Assembly (NCBI GenBank): GCA_964549115.1
Contig: CAZJTX010000008.1
Coordinates: forward strand, 1 to 30,482
Source: CAKOSP01 sp964549115
Lineage (GTDB): Bacteria; Bacillota_I; Bacilli_A; RF39; UBA660
DNA: 30,482 nucleotides
Direction of reading: 5' to 3'
Positions 14,537-22,867 of this stretch are shown here, piece after piece. Each line of letters opens with the position of its first letter. Position 1 is the stretch's first letter. The notes below the pieces were generated by a model, which was not told the DNA's origin, made no database searches, and worked only from the letters and a program-made list of their open reading frames with translations. The position numbers and the translations under genes were made by a program.

Positions 14537-14893
14537 ATGATAAAGAAAACATCGAATAACAAAAGTAGATTAAAAAGACATCTAAGAATCAGAAATAAAA
14601 TTAATGGCACAAGCGAAGTTCCAAGATTAGTTGTTTTTAGATCTAACAAAGAAACTTATGCACAATTAATAGATGATGTTAAGGGAGTAACTCTAGCATC
14701 AGCATCTAGCCTTAATTTAAAATTAAAAAACGGTGGCAATAAAGAAGCAGCAGAAGCTGTTGGTAAAAAAATTGCCGAAGAAGCAAAAAGTTTGAAAATC
14801 AAAAAAGTGGTATTTGATAGAGCTGGTTATGCGTATCACGGCAGAGTTGCCGCATTAGCTGAATCAGCAAGAGCAAACGGATTGGAGTTTTAG
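14537..14893 (+). CDS. rplR: Ribosomal protein L18
   Basis: 118 residues: RLKRHLRIRNKINGTSEVPR, VVFRSNKETYAQLIDD and the C-terminal VVFDRAGYAYHGRVAALAES. L18 binds 5S rRNA with L5. AGGAGG from the rplF end serves the ATG. Confidence 0.96.
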   Translation: MIKKTSNNKSRLKRHLRIRNKINGTSEVPRLVVFRSNKETYAQLIDDVKGVTLASASSLNLKLKNGGNKEAAEAVGKKIAEEAKSLKIKKVVFDRAGYAYHGRVAALAESARANGLEF

Positions 14894-14898
14894 ATACA

Positions 14899-15414
14899 AT
14901 GAATGAAAAAAGAAGATTTAAAAGAAGACCAGAAAAGAAAAACTTATTAGAAGAAAAAGTTTTATCTATATCTAGAGTTACAAAAGTAACAAAAGGTGGA
15001 AGAAGCTTTCGTTTTTCAGCTACTGTAGCAGTAGGTAATAGAAAAGGTCTAATAGGAATAGGTACTGGTAAATCTAACGAAGTACCAGAAGCCATTAAAA
15101 AAGCAATCCAAGCAGCAAATAAAAATGTTGTTAAAATACCATTAGTGGATGGAAGAACTATCCCTCACGAAGCAAAAGCAAAAGTAGGAAGAGCAGAAGT
15201 TTTAATAAAACCGGCTTCAGAAGGTAGAGGAATAGTAGCAGGTGGAGCAGCAAGAGCGGTATTAGAATTAGCTGGAGTAAAAGATGTTATGGCTAAGTCT
15301 TTAGGATCTAGCGTAAAAATCAATGTGGCTAAAGCAACACTAGAAGCACTACTATCACAACAAACAAAAGAACAAGTAGCGAAGCTACGTGGTAAAGAAG
15401 TGGAGGAAATTTAA
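14899..15414 (+). CDS. rpsE: Ribosomal protein S5
   Basis: 171 residues: the double-stranded-RNA-binding fold SISRVTKVTKGGRSFRFSA, GIGTGKSNEVPEAIKKA, the VLIKPASEGRGIVAGG loop and a conserved SLGSSVKINVAKATLEAL. S5 controls decoding accuracy at the mRNA channel. Its only ribosome site is a GGAG inside the end of rplR. It is followed directly by rplO; rpmD (L30), which normally lies here, is absent. Confidence 0.96.
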   Translation: MNEKRRFKRRPEKKNLLEEKVLSISRVTKVTKGGRSFRFSATVAVGNRKGLIGIGTGKSNEVPEAIKKAIQAANKNVVKIPLVDGRTIPHEAKAKVGRAEVLIKPASEGRGIVAGGAARAVLELAGVKDVMAKSLGSSVKINVAKATLEALLSQQTKEQVAKLRGKEVEEI

Positions 15415-15415
15415 T

Positions 15416-15859
15416 ATGAAATTAGATAAATTACCCACATCGAACGAATCAAAAAGTATAAAAAGAGTAGGAAGAGGTCCTGGAAGTGGTATGGGTAAAA
15501 CATCTACAAGAGGACACAAAGGCCAAAAAGCTAGAAGTGGAACATCTATTCCGGCATGGTTTCAAGGTGGTCAATCTCCTTTATACGCAAGAATTCCTAA
15601 AAGAGGATTCAATAATAGAAGATTCACTATTAGATATGCAACAATTAATTTAGGTGAATTAGATAAATTGTTTAAAGAAGGAGACGTTGTTACTCCTGAG
15701 AAGTTACACGAAATGGGAATAATTAAAAAATTCCTAAATGGACTAAAAGTAATGGGAGATGGTGAGTTAACTAAAAAGTTAACAATAAAAGCTCATCGCT
15801 TTACATCATCAGCCCTAAATAAAATAGAAAAAGCGGGCGGCAAAGCTGAGGTGATTTAA
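15416..15859 (+). CDS. rplO: Ribosomal protein L15
   Basis: 147 residues from ATG 15416, which gives MKLDKLPTSNESKS. The frame is open further upstream but there overlaps rpsE without a ribosome site, while GGAGG at 15402-15406 fits 15416. RVGRGPGSGMGKTSTRGHKG, the RRFTI stretch and a C-terminal KIEKAGGKAEVI identify L15, a late-assembly 50S protein. The start lies 1 nt after the rpsE stop and the stop abuts secY. Confidence 0.95.
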   Translation: MKLDKLPTSNESKSIKRVGRGPGSGMGKTSTRGHKGQKARSGTSIPAWFQGGQSPLYARIPKRGFNNRRFTIRYATINLGELDKLFKEGDVVTPEKLHEMGIIKKFLNGLKVMGDGELTKKLTIKAHRFTSSALNKIEKAGGKAEVI

Positions 15860-17125
15860 TTGTTCCAAGGATTAAAAGGAATATTTGGTAAAACTAATAA
15901 AGATTTACGAAAAAGAATATATTTTACATTAATGTGCCTGGGAATATTTGCTCTTGGTACAAACGTTACAATACCTTGGGTAGCTCATCAAATAGGTGAT
16001 TTAGGTTTTTTAGAAATCTTTAACCTGATGAGCGGTGGGGGACTTAAAAATTTCTCTATATTTGCTCTAGGAGTATCTCCATACATAACTGCGTCGATTA
16101 TTATGCAATTATTGCAAATGGACATTCTACCTTATTTTAAAGAATTAAAAGATCAAGGTTATGTTGGGAGACAAAAAATAAATAAAATTACTAGATATTT
16201 AGGTATCATTATAGGTTTCTTACAATCATATGCATTAGTAGTGTTTTATTTAAAAGGTGCAACGTCTGTAGTAATGTTACAAACAGCATTAGTTATGACC
16301 GCAGGTACAGCATTCTGTTTATGGATGGGAGATCAAATAACTAACAAAGGTTTAGGAAATGGTCAATCAATGTTAATTATGGCTGGTATTTTACAAAGTA
16401 TGCCAATGGTTTATAAAGGTGCGTTTAATCAATTCTTAATTGATGGAAACTACACCAGAGTAATAGGTATATCATTGTTAACAGCATTTATTATTATGTC
16501 TATATTAATTATAGTAGGAATAGTTTGGGAACAATTAGCAGAAAGAAGAATACCTATTCAATATGCGAATAGAAGTTCTACTGCATATGGAGCACAACAA
16601 AGTTTCTTACCAATTAAAATAAACTCTGCAGGAGTAACACCAGTAATATTTGCATCAATCTTAACAACAATCCCTGCAACCATAGTTGGGGTGTTAAAAA
16701 ACGAAAAAGCAATATCATTTGTTGAAAACTATATAAATTACACATCGTGGACAGGACTTGCTTTGTATTTAGGCTTGATTATGTTCTTCGGTTATTTTTA
16801 TACATTTATGATGATGAACCCAGAAGAAATGAGTAAAAACTTAAATGAAAGTGGAGGCTATATACCAGGTATAAGACCAGGAGAACCTACAGCTAATTAT
16901 ATTAGTAATATATTAGGAAAATTGACCTTAGTAGGTAATTTATTCTTAATGTTTTTAGCAGGATTACCTGTTTTTATGGCAAAGTTAACTGATTTACCAT
17001 CACACGTTACAATTGGTGGTACCGGTATATTAATTGTTGTAGGTGTTGCAATAGAAACATACAAACAATTAGAAAGTGGATTAAAGAGTAGAAGTTATAC
17101 CTCTAAAAGGAAGAGACTAAGATGA
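15860..17125 (+). CDS. secY: Protein translocase subunit SecY
   Basis: 421 residues with about ten hydrophobic spans. SecY features include LGIFALGTNVTIPWV in TM1, the plug-region GGGLKNFSIFALGVSPYITA, VWEQLAERRIPIQYANR in the ribosome-binding loop, and a C-terminal loop NLNESGGYIPGIRPGEPT. SecY is the membrane channel of general secretion and membrane insertion. The start is TTG at 15860, directly after the rplO stop, with GAGGTG at 15848-15853. It overlaps adk by four bases (ATGA), the usual spc-operon arrangement. Confidence 0.97.
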   Translation: MFQGLKGIFGKTNKDLRKRIYFTLMCLGIFALGTNVTIPWVAHQIGDLGFLEIFNLMSGGGLKNFSIFALGVSPYITASIIMQLLQMDILPYFKELKDQGYVGRQKINKITRYLGIIIGFLQSYALVVFYLKGATSVVMLQTALVMTAGTAFCLWMGDQITNKGLGNGQSMLIMAGILQSMPMVYKGAFNQFLIDGNYTRVIGISLLTAFIIMSILIIVGIVWEQLAERRIPIQYANRSSTAYGAQQSFLPIKINSAGVTPVIFASILTTIPATIVGVLKNEKAISFVENYINYTSWTGLALYLGLIMFFGYFYTFMMMNPEEMSKNLNESGGYIPGIRPGEPTANYISNILGKLTLVGNLFLMFLAGLPVFMAKLTDLPSHVTIGGTGILIVVGVAIETYKQLESGLKSRSYTSKRKRLR

Positions 17126-17787
17126 AGAATATAATATTTTTAGCTCCTCCTGCTGGAGGAAAGGGAACCCAAAGTGAATACTTAGTTAAGGATTATGATT
17201 ATCTACATATATCAGCAGGAGATCTATTAAGAGAATTTGCTAAGGGAACAAGTGTAATGGCTCAACAAGTAAAAAAATTACTTGAAGAAGGGCAAATGAT
17301 ATATGATGAGACGACTATTTCTTTAATAGATGAAAAGATTAACAAAGAAAAAGGAAGACATTTTATATTTGATGGATTTCCAAGAAATATAGTACAAGCA
17401 AGAAAGTTTTCAGTTATTTTAAATAAAAATAACATTGAGGATTATGAAGTTATTTATTTAAAATTAGATGAAAATACAGCTCTTAAAAGAGCATTAGGAA
17501 GAGTAAATTGTAGTTGTGGAAAAATATATAATTTATATGATGAAGAATTAAAACCAAGTGTAGATGGATATTGTGACGCTTGTGGAGGAACTCTTGATAA
17601 AAGAGATGACGATAACGAAGAGTCATTTAAAACAAGATTTAATCTATATTTAAAAAACATCGATATATTAGTTGATTATTATGAAAATACAATTAATAAA
17701 AAAGTTATAGTAATAGACGCAACGAAGAGTCCAGAAGAAGTTTATAAAGATATAAAGGCAAAGTTAAATGATATTGATCAAAAATAA
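17122..17787 (+). CDS. adk: Adenylate kinase with altered P-loop and zinc knuckle
   Basis: 221 residues. The enzyme equilibrates ATP, AMP and ADP. AMP-site motifs are intact (SAGDLLRE, FDGFPRN) and the lid ends DDNEESFKTR. Two features depart from the family. The Walker A reads APPAGGKGT (8-16) rather than GPPGAGKGT. The LID zinc site is C130-S-C132 with C151-x-x-C154, so the first pair is CxC instead of CxxC. Since both lie in an otherwise good adk in its normal place behind secY, it is probably functional. The start overlaps the secY stop and the end overlaps map by 20 nt. Confidence 0.94.
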   Translation: MKNIIFLAPPAGGKGTQSEYLVKDYDYLHISAGDLLREFAKGTSVMAQQVKKLLEEGQMIYDETTISLIDEKINKEKGRHFIFDGFPRNIVQARKFSVILNKNNIEDYEVIYLKLDENTALKRALGRVNCSCGKIYNLYDEELKPSVDGYCDACGGTLDKRDDDNEESFKTRFNLYLKNIDILVDYYENTINKKVIVIDATKSPEEVYKDIKAKLNDIDQK

Positions 17788-18511
17788 AGATGAAATAAAA
17801 ATAATGAAAAAATCTGGCAAAATTAATTATTTAACACATAAAGTATTAGAAGATAATATAAAAGTGGGAATTACTACAAACGAGTTAAATGATATAGCGC
17901 ATGATTTTATTATTAAAAATAATGCATCACCATCGTTTCTAAACTATGATGGTTTTCCTAAAAGTATATGTATATCTATTAATGAAGAAGTAGTACATGG
18001 TATACCTAGTGATAGAAAATTAAAAGAAGGAGACATAGTCTCAATTGATATAGGAGTAAATTATAAGGGATATCATTCAGACTCGGCAAAGACACACGTA
18101 GTTGGAAAAACGACTGAAGAAAATGAATTGTTGGTAAAGAACACTAAAGAATCCTTATATAAAGGATTAAGGGTTATAAAAGAAGGAGTAAATTTAAGTT
18201 TAATCGGAAAAGAAATAGAACAATATGCAAAAGATAATAATTTGAGTGTCATTAGAGAATTAGTAGGGCATGGCGTAGGAAAAAATTTACACGAAGAGCC
18301 TGATATACCAAATTATTATGAACCATCAGATGTTATATTAAAAGAAGGTATGACATTAGCAATTGAACCAATGTTAAATTTGGGAGAAAGGCATATTTAT
18401 ATAGAAGATGATGATTGGACAATAAAAACCGAAGACGATTTACCATCAGCACATTTTGAACATACTATATTGGTAACAAAAGATGGATACGAAATATTGA
18501 CAGGAGAGTGA
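17768..18511 (+). CDS. map: Methionine aminopeptidase type I
   Basis: 247 residues starting MILIKNKDEIKIMKKSGK. Metal ligands are visible in order: SIDIGVNYKGYHSDSAKT (two Asp), GHGVGKNLHEEP (His), AIEPM (Glu) and HFEHT (Glu). It removes the initiator Met from new proteins in the cytosol. AAAGG at 17754-17758 in the adk reading frame supports ATG 17768. It lies in the standard adk-map-infA order and overlaps infA by 4 nt. Confidence 0.96.
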   Translation: MILIKNKDEIKIMKKSGKINYLTHKVLEDNIKVGITTNELNDIAHDFIIKNNASPSFLNYDGFPKSICISINEEVVHGIPSDRKLKEGDIVSIDIGVNYKGYHSDSAKTHVVGKTTEENELLVKNTKESLYKGLRVIKEGVNLSLIGKEIEQYAKDNNLSVIRELVGHGVGKNLHEEPDIPNYYEPSDVILKEGMTLAIEPMLNLGERHIYIEDDDWTIKTEDDLPSAHFEHTILVTKDGYEILTGE

Positions 18512-18738
18512 TTAGTATTAAAACGAAAAACGGAAAAATAGAATTAGAGGGCGTTGTAGAAGACGCATTAAAAGGTAGTGATTATTTAGTAAGATTAGAA
18601 AATGGTCACTTAATAAAAGCACATGTATCTGGTAAGATGAGAATTAATTTAATTAGAATATTACCAGGAGATAAAGTGTTAGTAGAGATGTCACCATATG
18701 ATTTAACACGCGGGATAATAACATGGAATAAAAGATAA
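18508..18738 (+). CDS. infA: Translation initiation factor IF-1
   Basis: 76 residues, OB fold: LEGVVEDALKGSDYLVRLENGH, AHVSGKMRINLIRILPGDKV and SPYDLTRG. IF-1 occupies the A site during initiation. The start is GTG 18508, sharing the GTGA with the map stop; GGAGA just before acts as ribosome site. Confidence 0.95.
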   Translation: MISIKTKNGKIELEGVVEDALKGSDYLVRLENGHLIKAHVSGKMRINLIRILPGDKVLVEMSPYDLTRGIITWNKR

Positions 18739-18750
18739 TGGAGGTAAATT

Positions 18751-18864
18751 ATGAAAGTTAGACCGTCAGTAAAAAAGATTTGTAGAAAATGCAAAATAAT
18801 AAGACGAAAAGGAAGAGTTATGGTTATCTGTGATAATCCAAAACATAAACAAAGACAAGGATAG
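18751..18864 (+). CDS. rpmJ: Ribosomal protein L36, zinc form
   Basis: 37 residues, MKVRPSVKKICRKC then a basic stretch and CDNPKHKQRQG. The zinc ligands C11, C14, C27 and H32 are all present, the C+ form. TGGAGG precedes the ATG. It lies between infA and rpsM as in most Firmicutes. Confidence 0.97.
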   Translation: MKVRPSVKKICRKCKIIRRKGRVMVICDNPKHKQRQG

Positions 18865-18873
18865 GAGAAAATT

Positions 18874-19248
18874 ATGGCAAGAATTAAAAACATTGAATTA
18901 GATGATAATAAACATATTTCAATAAGTTTAACCGCTATTTACGGAGTAGGTAGAAGTTTAGCTTTAACAATATGTGAAAATGCAAAAGTAGATCCATCTA
19001 AAAAAACTAAAGATTTAACTGATGAAGAAGTTAATAACCTAAGAAAAGAAGTTGATGAACATTTAGTTGAAGGTGACTTAAGAAGAGAAGTTCAAATGAG
19101 CATCAAAAACAAAATGGAAATTAATAGCTACGAAGGTGTAAGACACAGAAGAGGGCTACCAGTAAGAGGGCAAAGAACTAGTAGAAATGCTAGAACCAGA
19201 AAAGGTAGAGGAAGAGTTGTAGCAAATAAAAAGAAAGTAGGTAAATAA
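18874..19248 (+). CDS. rpsM: Ribosomal protein S13
   Basis: 124 residues: MARIKNIELDDNKHI, the helix-two-turn-helix YGVGRSLAL, and the C-terminal RHRRGLPVRGQRTSRNARTR that contacts P-site tRNA. TAGGAG precedes the ATG. Confidence 0.97.
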   Translation: MARIKNIELDDNKHISISLTAIYGVGRSLALTICENAKVDPSKKTKDLTDEEVNNLRKEVDEHLVEGDLRREVQMSIKNKMEINSYEGVRHRRGLPVRGQRTSRNARTRKGRGRVVANKKKVGK

Positions 19249-19250
19249 TC

Positions 19251-19634
19251 ATGGCTTATAATAGAAGAAAAAGAAGAGTTAAAAAGAATATACCTGAAGC
19301 TGCAGCGCATATACATTCAACTTACAACAATACTATTGTCACAATTAGTGATAAAGACGGAGGAGTAATAGCTTGGGCATCATCAGGTAAAATTGGTTAT
19401 AAAGGAAGTAAAAAGAAAACTCCATTTGCAGCGGGTGTTACAGCGGAAGCTGCAGCAGAAGCAGCAAAAGAAAGTGGAGTTAAAAAAGTAGACGTTTATG
19501 TAAGAGGTCTGGGACCAGGAAGAGAAAACGCTATTAGATCACTTCAAGCAGCAGGATTAGAAATAACTGCAATAATTGATGAAACACCAATTCCACATAA
19601 TGGATGTAGACCGCCGAAAAGGCCGAGAAAATAA
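19251..19634 (+). CDS. rpsK: Ribosomal protein S11
   Basis: 127 residues: AHIHSTYNNTIVTISDKDG, WASSGKIGYKGSKKKTPFAA, VYVRGLGPGRENAIRSLQ and the terminal HNGCRPPKRPRK. S11 is on the 30S platform at the E site. It begins 2 nt after the rpsM stop, with little Shine-Dalgarno, suggesting coupling. Confidence 0.97.
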   Translation: MAYNRRKRRVKKNIPEAAAHIHSTYNNTIVTISDKDGGVIAWASSGKIGYKGSKKKTPFAAGVTAEAAAEAAKESGVKKVDVYVRGLGPGRENAIRSLQAAGLEITAIIDETPIPHNGCRPPKRPRK

Positions 19635-19648
19635 GGAAAGAGGTAAAG

Positions 19649-20587
19649 ATGATAAAATTTGATAAACCAGATTATAAAATTACAGATTATATTGAAAACA
19701 ATAATTATGGAAAGTTTGAATTTACCCCACTAGAACGTGGTTTTGGTACAACTATTGGAAATGCATTAAGAAGGGTAATGTTATCAAGCTTACCAGGAAG
19801 CGCAGTTACAAGTGTGAAAATTGATGGAGTTATGCACGAATTCCAAAAAATTGAAGGCGTAGTAGAAGATGTTACATCAATTGTACTGGCTTTAAAAAGA
19901 TTAGTAGTTAAAAATCACTCAGATGAAGCTAAAACACTAACTCTATCTGCTACAAAAGCTGGAGTAGTAACAGCTAAAGATATTAAAAAAGATGCAGACA
20001 TTGAAATAATAAATCCAGACTTAGTAATATGTAATGTAGTTAAGGGTGGAAAAATAGAAATGGAAATGGTTGTTCAAAATGGACGTGGCTATGTTGAAGC
20101 TAGCGAAATGAAAAAAACAAACCATGAAATTGGTACAATTGTAATCGATGCTTCTTATTCGCCTATTGAATTAGTAAGATATGAAGTATTGGATACTAGA
20201 GTTGGTCAAAGTGAAAACTATGATAAATTAGTTTTAGAAGTTAATACAGATGGAAGTATTAAGCCAGAAGAAGCAGTAGCGCTTGCATCAAGAATATTAA
20301 TCGAACATTTAAACATAGTAGCAGATCTAAATGAAATTAGTAATGTTACTGATATGATGCAAGAAAAAGAAGAAGATACATTAGCTAAAATACTAGAAAC
20401 GCCAATTGAAGAAGTTGAGTTTTCAGTAAGAGCATATAATTGCTTAAAAAGAGCAGGTATTAACACATTGCATGAATTAGTTGATAAAAACGAAGAAGAA
20501 GTAACTAAAATTAGAAACTTAGGTAAAAAATCATTACAAGAAGTAGTAGAAAAAGTAGAAGAATTAGGAATTTCTTTTAAGGAGTAA
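19649..20587 (+). CDS. rpoA: RNA polymerase alpha subunit
   Basis: 312 residues. The N-terminal assembly domain shows PLERGFGTTIGNALRRVMLS and the dimerisation strands. The C-terminal domain from about 248 (VRAYNCLKRAGINTLHEL, IRNLGKKSLQEV) binds UP elements and activators. It is the usual gene between rpsK and rplQ. AGGAAAGAGG precedes the ATG. Confidence 0.97.
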   Translation: MIKFDKPDYKITDYIENNNYGKFEFTPLERGFGTTIGNALRRVMLSSLPGSAVTSVKIDGVMHEFQKIEGVVEDVTSIVLALKRLVVKNHSDEAKTLTLSATKAGVVTAKDIKKDADIEIINPDLVICNVVKGGKIEMEMVVQNGRGYVEASEMKKTNHEIGTIVIDASYSPIELVRYEVLDTRVGQSENYDKLVLEVNTDGSIKPEEAVALASRILIEHLNIVADLNEISNVTDMMQEKEEDTLAKILETPIEEVEFSVRAYNCLKRAGINTLHELVDKNEEEVTKIRNLGKKSLQEVVEKVEELGISFKE

Positions 20588-20589
20588 TT

Positions 20590-20931
20590 ATGGCATATAG
20601 AAAATTAGGAAGAGAATCTAGAAAAAGATTAAGTATTATTAGAGGTCTTACTAAAACCGTTATAATGAATGGACATGTAGTAACAACTGAGGCAAGAGCT
20701 AAAGAGGTTAGAAAGTTTGTTGATAGAATGGTTACATATGGTAAGAAAAACACTTTACTTTCAAGAAGACAAGCTTTAGCATTTGTACATAATGATAAAG
20801 AAGTTGTTGAAAAAGTATTTAATGAATTAGCACCAAAATATAAAGATAGAAATGGTGGTTATACAAGAATCATTAAATTAAACGAAAGAAGGGGCGACGA
20901 CGCTCTAGAAGTAAGATTAGAATTAGTATAG
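20590..20931 (+). CDS. rplQ: Ribosomal protein L17
   Basis: 113 residues: MAYRKLGRESRKRLSIIRGL, VTTEARAKEVRKFVDRMVTYG, and the C-terminal IIKLNERRGDDALEVRLELV. L17 sits near the exit tunnel. The last gene of the superoperon: its TAG stop is within a terminator stem. AAGGAG precedes the start. Confidence 0.97.
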   Translation: MAYRKLGRESRKRLSIIRGLTKTVIMNGHVVTTEARAKEVRKFVDRMVTYGKKNTLLSRRQALAFVHNDKEVVEKVFNELAPKYKDRNGGYTRIIKLNERRGDDALEVRLELV

Positions 20932-20948
20932 GAAACTATACTTTTTTT
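20925..20948 (+). terminator. Terminator of the ribosomal superoperon
   Basis: AGTATAG (20925-20931), GAAA loop, CTATACT (20936-20942), then six T. A perfect 7-bp stem with a stable GNRA-type tetraloop that includes the rplQ stop codon. Confidence 0.9.
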
Positions 20949-20960
20949 AATGTTTATAAA

Positions 20961-20989
20961 TTGACTTAGCATACCCTTTCTAGTAAAAT
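20961..20989 (+). promoter_or_regulatory. parA promoter, near-consensus sigma-A
   Basis: TTGACT at 20961-20966, 17-bp spacer, TAAAAT at 20984-20989. It lies between the superoperon terminator and parA and is the only evident promoter for the parA-ychF group. Confidence 0.8.
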
Positions 20990-21022
20990 AAGTATACAGC
21001 TTATGTATTAAGGATGTGTATT

Positions 21023-21808
21023 ATGTCTAAAGTGATTTCACTTGTAAACCAAAAAGGTGGAGTTGGAAAAACTACCACTAGTATTAACCTTGCAGCTGCT
21101 TTAGGACAGCAAAATAAAAAGGTTCTTTTAATTGATTTAGATCCTCAAAGTAATGCAACTACAGGGTTGGGTTTATCATCTTCAGATTTTGATTATGATA
21201 TATACGATATTATTACAGGTAAAGTTCATATTAGACGTGGTATTAAAAAAACAAGATTTAAAAATTTGTTTATAATACCAGCAACTTTAAACTTAGCTGG
21301 AATCGATGTTGAGTTTGTTAAAAGAATGTTAGAAGACAATACTTTTAGACAAAACGATCAATTGAAATACATCTTAAGAGAAGTACGAGATGAATTTGAT
21401 TTTATAATAATTGATTGCCAACCATCTCTTGGTATTGGAACTATGAACGCACTTGTTGCAAGTGATTCAGTTATAATACCAGTTCAATGTGAATTCTTAG
21501 CACTGGAAGGAATAACTCAGTTATTAAACTCAGTTATAATGGTACAGTCTAATATGAATCCACACTTGAGAATAGAAGGGGTACTACTAACTATGTTTGA
21601 TGGAAGAACAAATATAGCGATGGAGGTAGTAGAGGAAATAAGAAAATACTTTAAAGACAAAGTATTTAACACAATTATACCTAGATTAGTGAGACTAGTT
21701 GAAGCGCCGAGTCATGGCAAACCTATTAATGAATATGATCCAACAAGTAGAGCTTCTATAGCATATGCTAATTTAGCAAAGGAAGTGATTAGTAGAAATG
21801 GAACCTAA
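21023..21808 (+). CDS. parA: Chromosome-partitioning ATPase ParA/Soj
   Basis: 261 residues from ATG 21023; an in-frame ATG at 21014 abuts the ribosome site AAGG (21010-21013) and is unlikely. Deviant Walker A KGGVGKTTTS, DLDPQSNATTGLG, and IIDCQPSLG (usually DCPPSLG, so one Pro is Gln). ParA forms ATP-dependent dimers on the nucleoid and, with ParB, moves the origin region and affects DnaA. The gene precedes parB and overlaps it by 11 nt. Confidence 0.96.
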   Translation: MSKVISLVNQKGGVGKTTTSINLAAALGQQNKKVLLIDLDPQSNATTGLGLSSSDFDYDIYDIITGKVHIRRGIKKTRFKNLFIIPATLNLAGIDVEFVKRMLEDNTFRQNDQLKYILREVRDEFDFIIIDCQPSLGIGTMNALVASDSVIIPVQCEFLALEGITQLLNSVIMVQSNMNPHLRIEGVLLTMFDGRTNIAMEVVEEIRKYFKDKVFNTIIPRLVRLVEAPSHGKPINEYDPTSRASIAYANLAKEVISRNGT

Positions 21809-22670
21809 GAAAAAGGCGTTAGGAAAAGGATTAGAACAATTATTTGCGGATAAAGCAATTGATTTTGAACGTTTTGAAAGCGACGTTGTTGAAAAAGAAA
21901 AAAGTAATGTTAAAAACATCCCAATAAAAGACATAAGAAGAAATCCTTATCAACCAAGAAAAACATTTAAAGGTGATGCATTAAAAGAATTAGCTGATTC
22001 TATTAAAGAGTATGGTGTTATACAGCCTATAATTATTAAGGATAGCATTAAAGGTTATGAATTAATTGCGGGCGAAAGAAGATTAAAAGCGGCTGAAATG
22101 GCTGGTTTGACAGAAATACCTTCTATTATTAAAGATATTAGTGATCAAGAAATGATGGACATAGCACTTCTTGAGAACATTCAAAGAGAAGATTTAAATG
22201 CTATAGAAATAGCCGAGGCTATTAGATCTATTATTAAAAATAAAAATATTACTCAAGAAGAAATGGCTGAGAAGTTTGGAAAGAGTAGAAGTTATGTTAC
22301 TAACATGTTAGGGTTATTAAAATTACCTAACGAAATTAAACAAATGGTGGGTAATAATAAAATATCAATGTCTCATGCTAGATCTTTAAGTAAACTTGAA
22401 GATGTTGAAGAAATGATTAAGTTAGCTCACAGAGTAATAAAAGAAGATATGAATGTAAGAGATTTAGAAAGAATAATTTCTGGTAATACGGAAGATGATA
22501 ATATCCCTTCTAAACCTTTTAGTGCATATAAAATTTACGAAAACTTAGTAAGTGAAAAACTTAATAACAAAGTTAGAATTACTAAAAATAAAATGGAAAT
22601 AAAATTTTATGATGAAAATGATTTAATTAGAATATTAAATATCATGAATATAAAGGCAGACGACGATTAA
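21798..22670 (+). CDS. parB: Chromosome-partitioning protein ParB/Spo0J
   Basis: 290 residues. It starts with a lysine-rich KKKALGKGLEQLF ParA-interacting segment. The CTPase/ParB domain follows: RRNPYQPRKTF, GERRLKAAEMAG and ALLENIQREDLNAIE. The helix-turn-helix is KFGKSRSYVTNMLGLLKLP, and a C-terminal dimerisation region ends the protein. ParB loads on parS and slides as a clamp. No TGTTTCACGTGAAACA-like parS was noticed in this window. It overlaps parA by 11 nt and shares one base with the next gene. Confidence 0.96.
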   Translation: MEPKKKALGKGLEQLFADKAIDFERFESDVVEKEKSNVKNIPIKDIRRNPYQPRKTFKGDALKELADSIKEYGVIQPIIIKDSIKGYELIAGERRLKAAEMAGLTEIPSIIKDISDQEMMDIALLENIQREDLNAIEIAEAIRSIIKNKNITQEEMAEKFGKSRSYVTNMLGLLKLPNEIKQMVGNNKISMSHARSLSKLEDVEEMIKLAHRVIKEDMNVRDLERIISGNTEDDNIPSKPFSAYKIYENLVSEKLNNKVRITKNKMEIKFYDENDLIRILNIMNIKADDD

Positions 22671-22867
22671 TGAAAAAAGAATATAACTTAGATGATAAAG
22701 TTATAATGAAAAAACAACATGCATGTGGTACAAATTTGTGGACAATTACACGAGTAGGTGTAGACATAAAAATTAAATGTGATAATTGTACAAGGGAAGT
22801 TATGTTGGACAGATTAGTTTTTGAAAAAAAACTAAAGAAAGTGATAAGTAATGAAAAAGAAAAATAA
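22670..22867 (+). CDS. DUF951 family small zinc-finger-like protein
   Basis: 65 residues. The family core is readable: DDKVIMKKQHACGTNLWTI, then TRVGVDIKIKC and DNCTREVMLDR, with three Cys plus His able to bind metal. Members are often found between parB and ychF in Firmicutes and have no established function; RNA or ribosome association is only a guess from size and charge. It starts on the last base of the parB stop and overlaps the transporter gene by 17 nt. Confidence 0.85.
   Translation: MKKEYNLDDKVIMKKQHACGTNLWTITRVGVDIKIKCDNCTREVMLDRLVFEKKLKKVISNEKEK

Noticed and set aside
20932..22670. parS sites near parA-parB
   Set aside because: No match to TGTTTCACGTGAAACA or a close variant was seen by eye; a computed search would be needed to exclude weaker ones.
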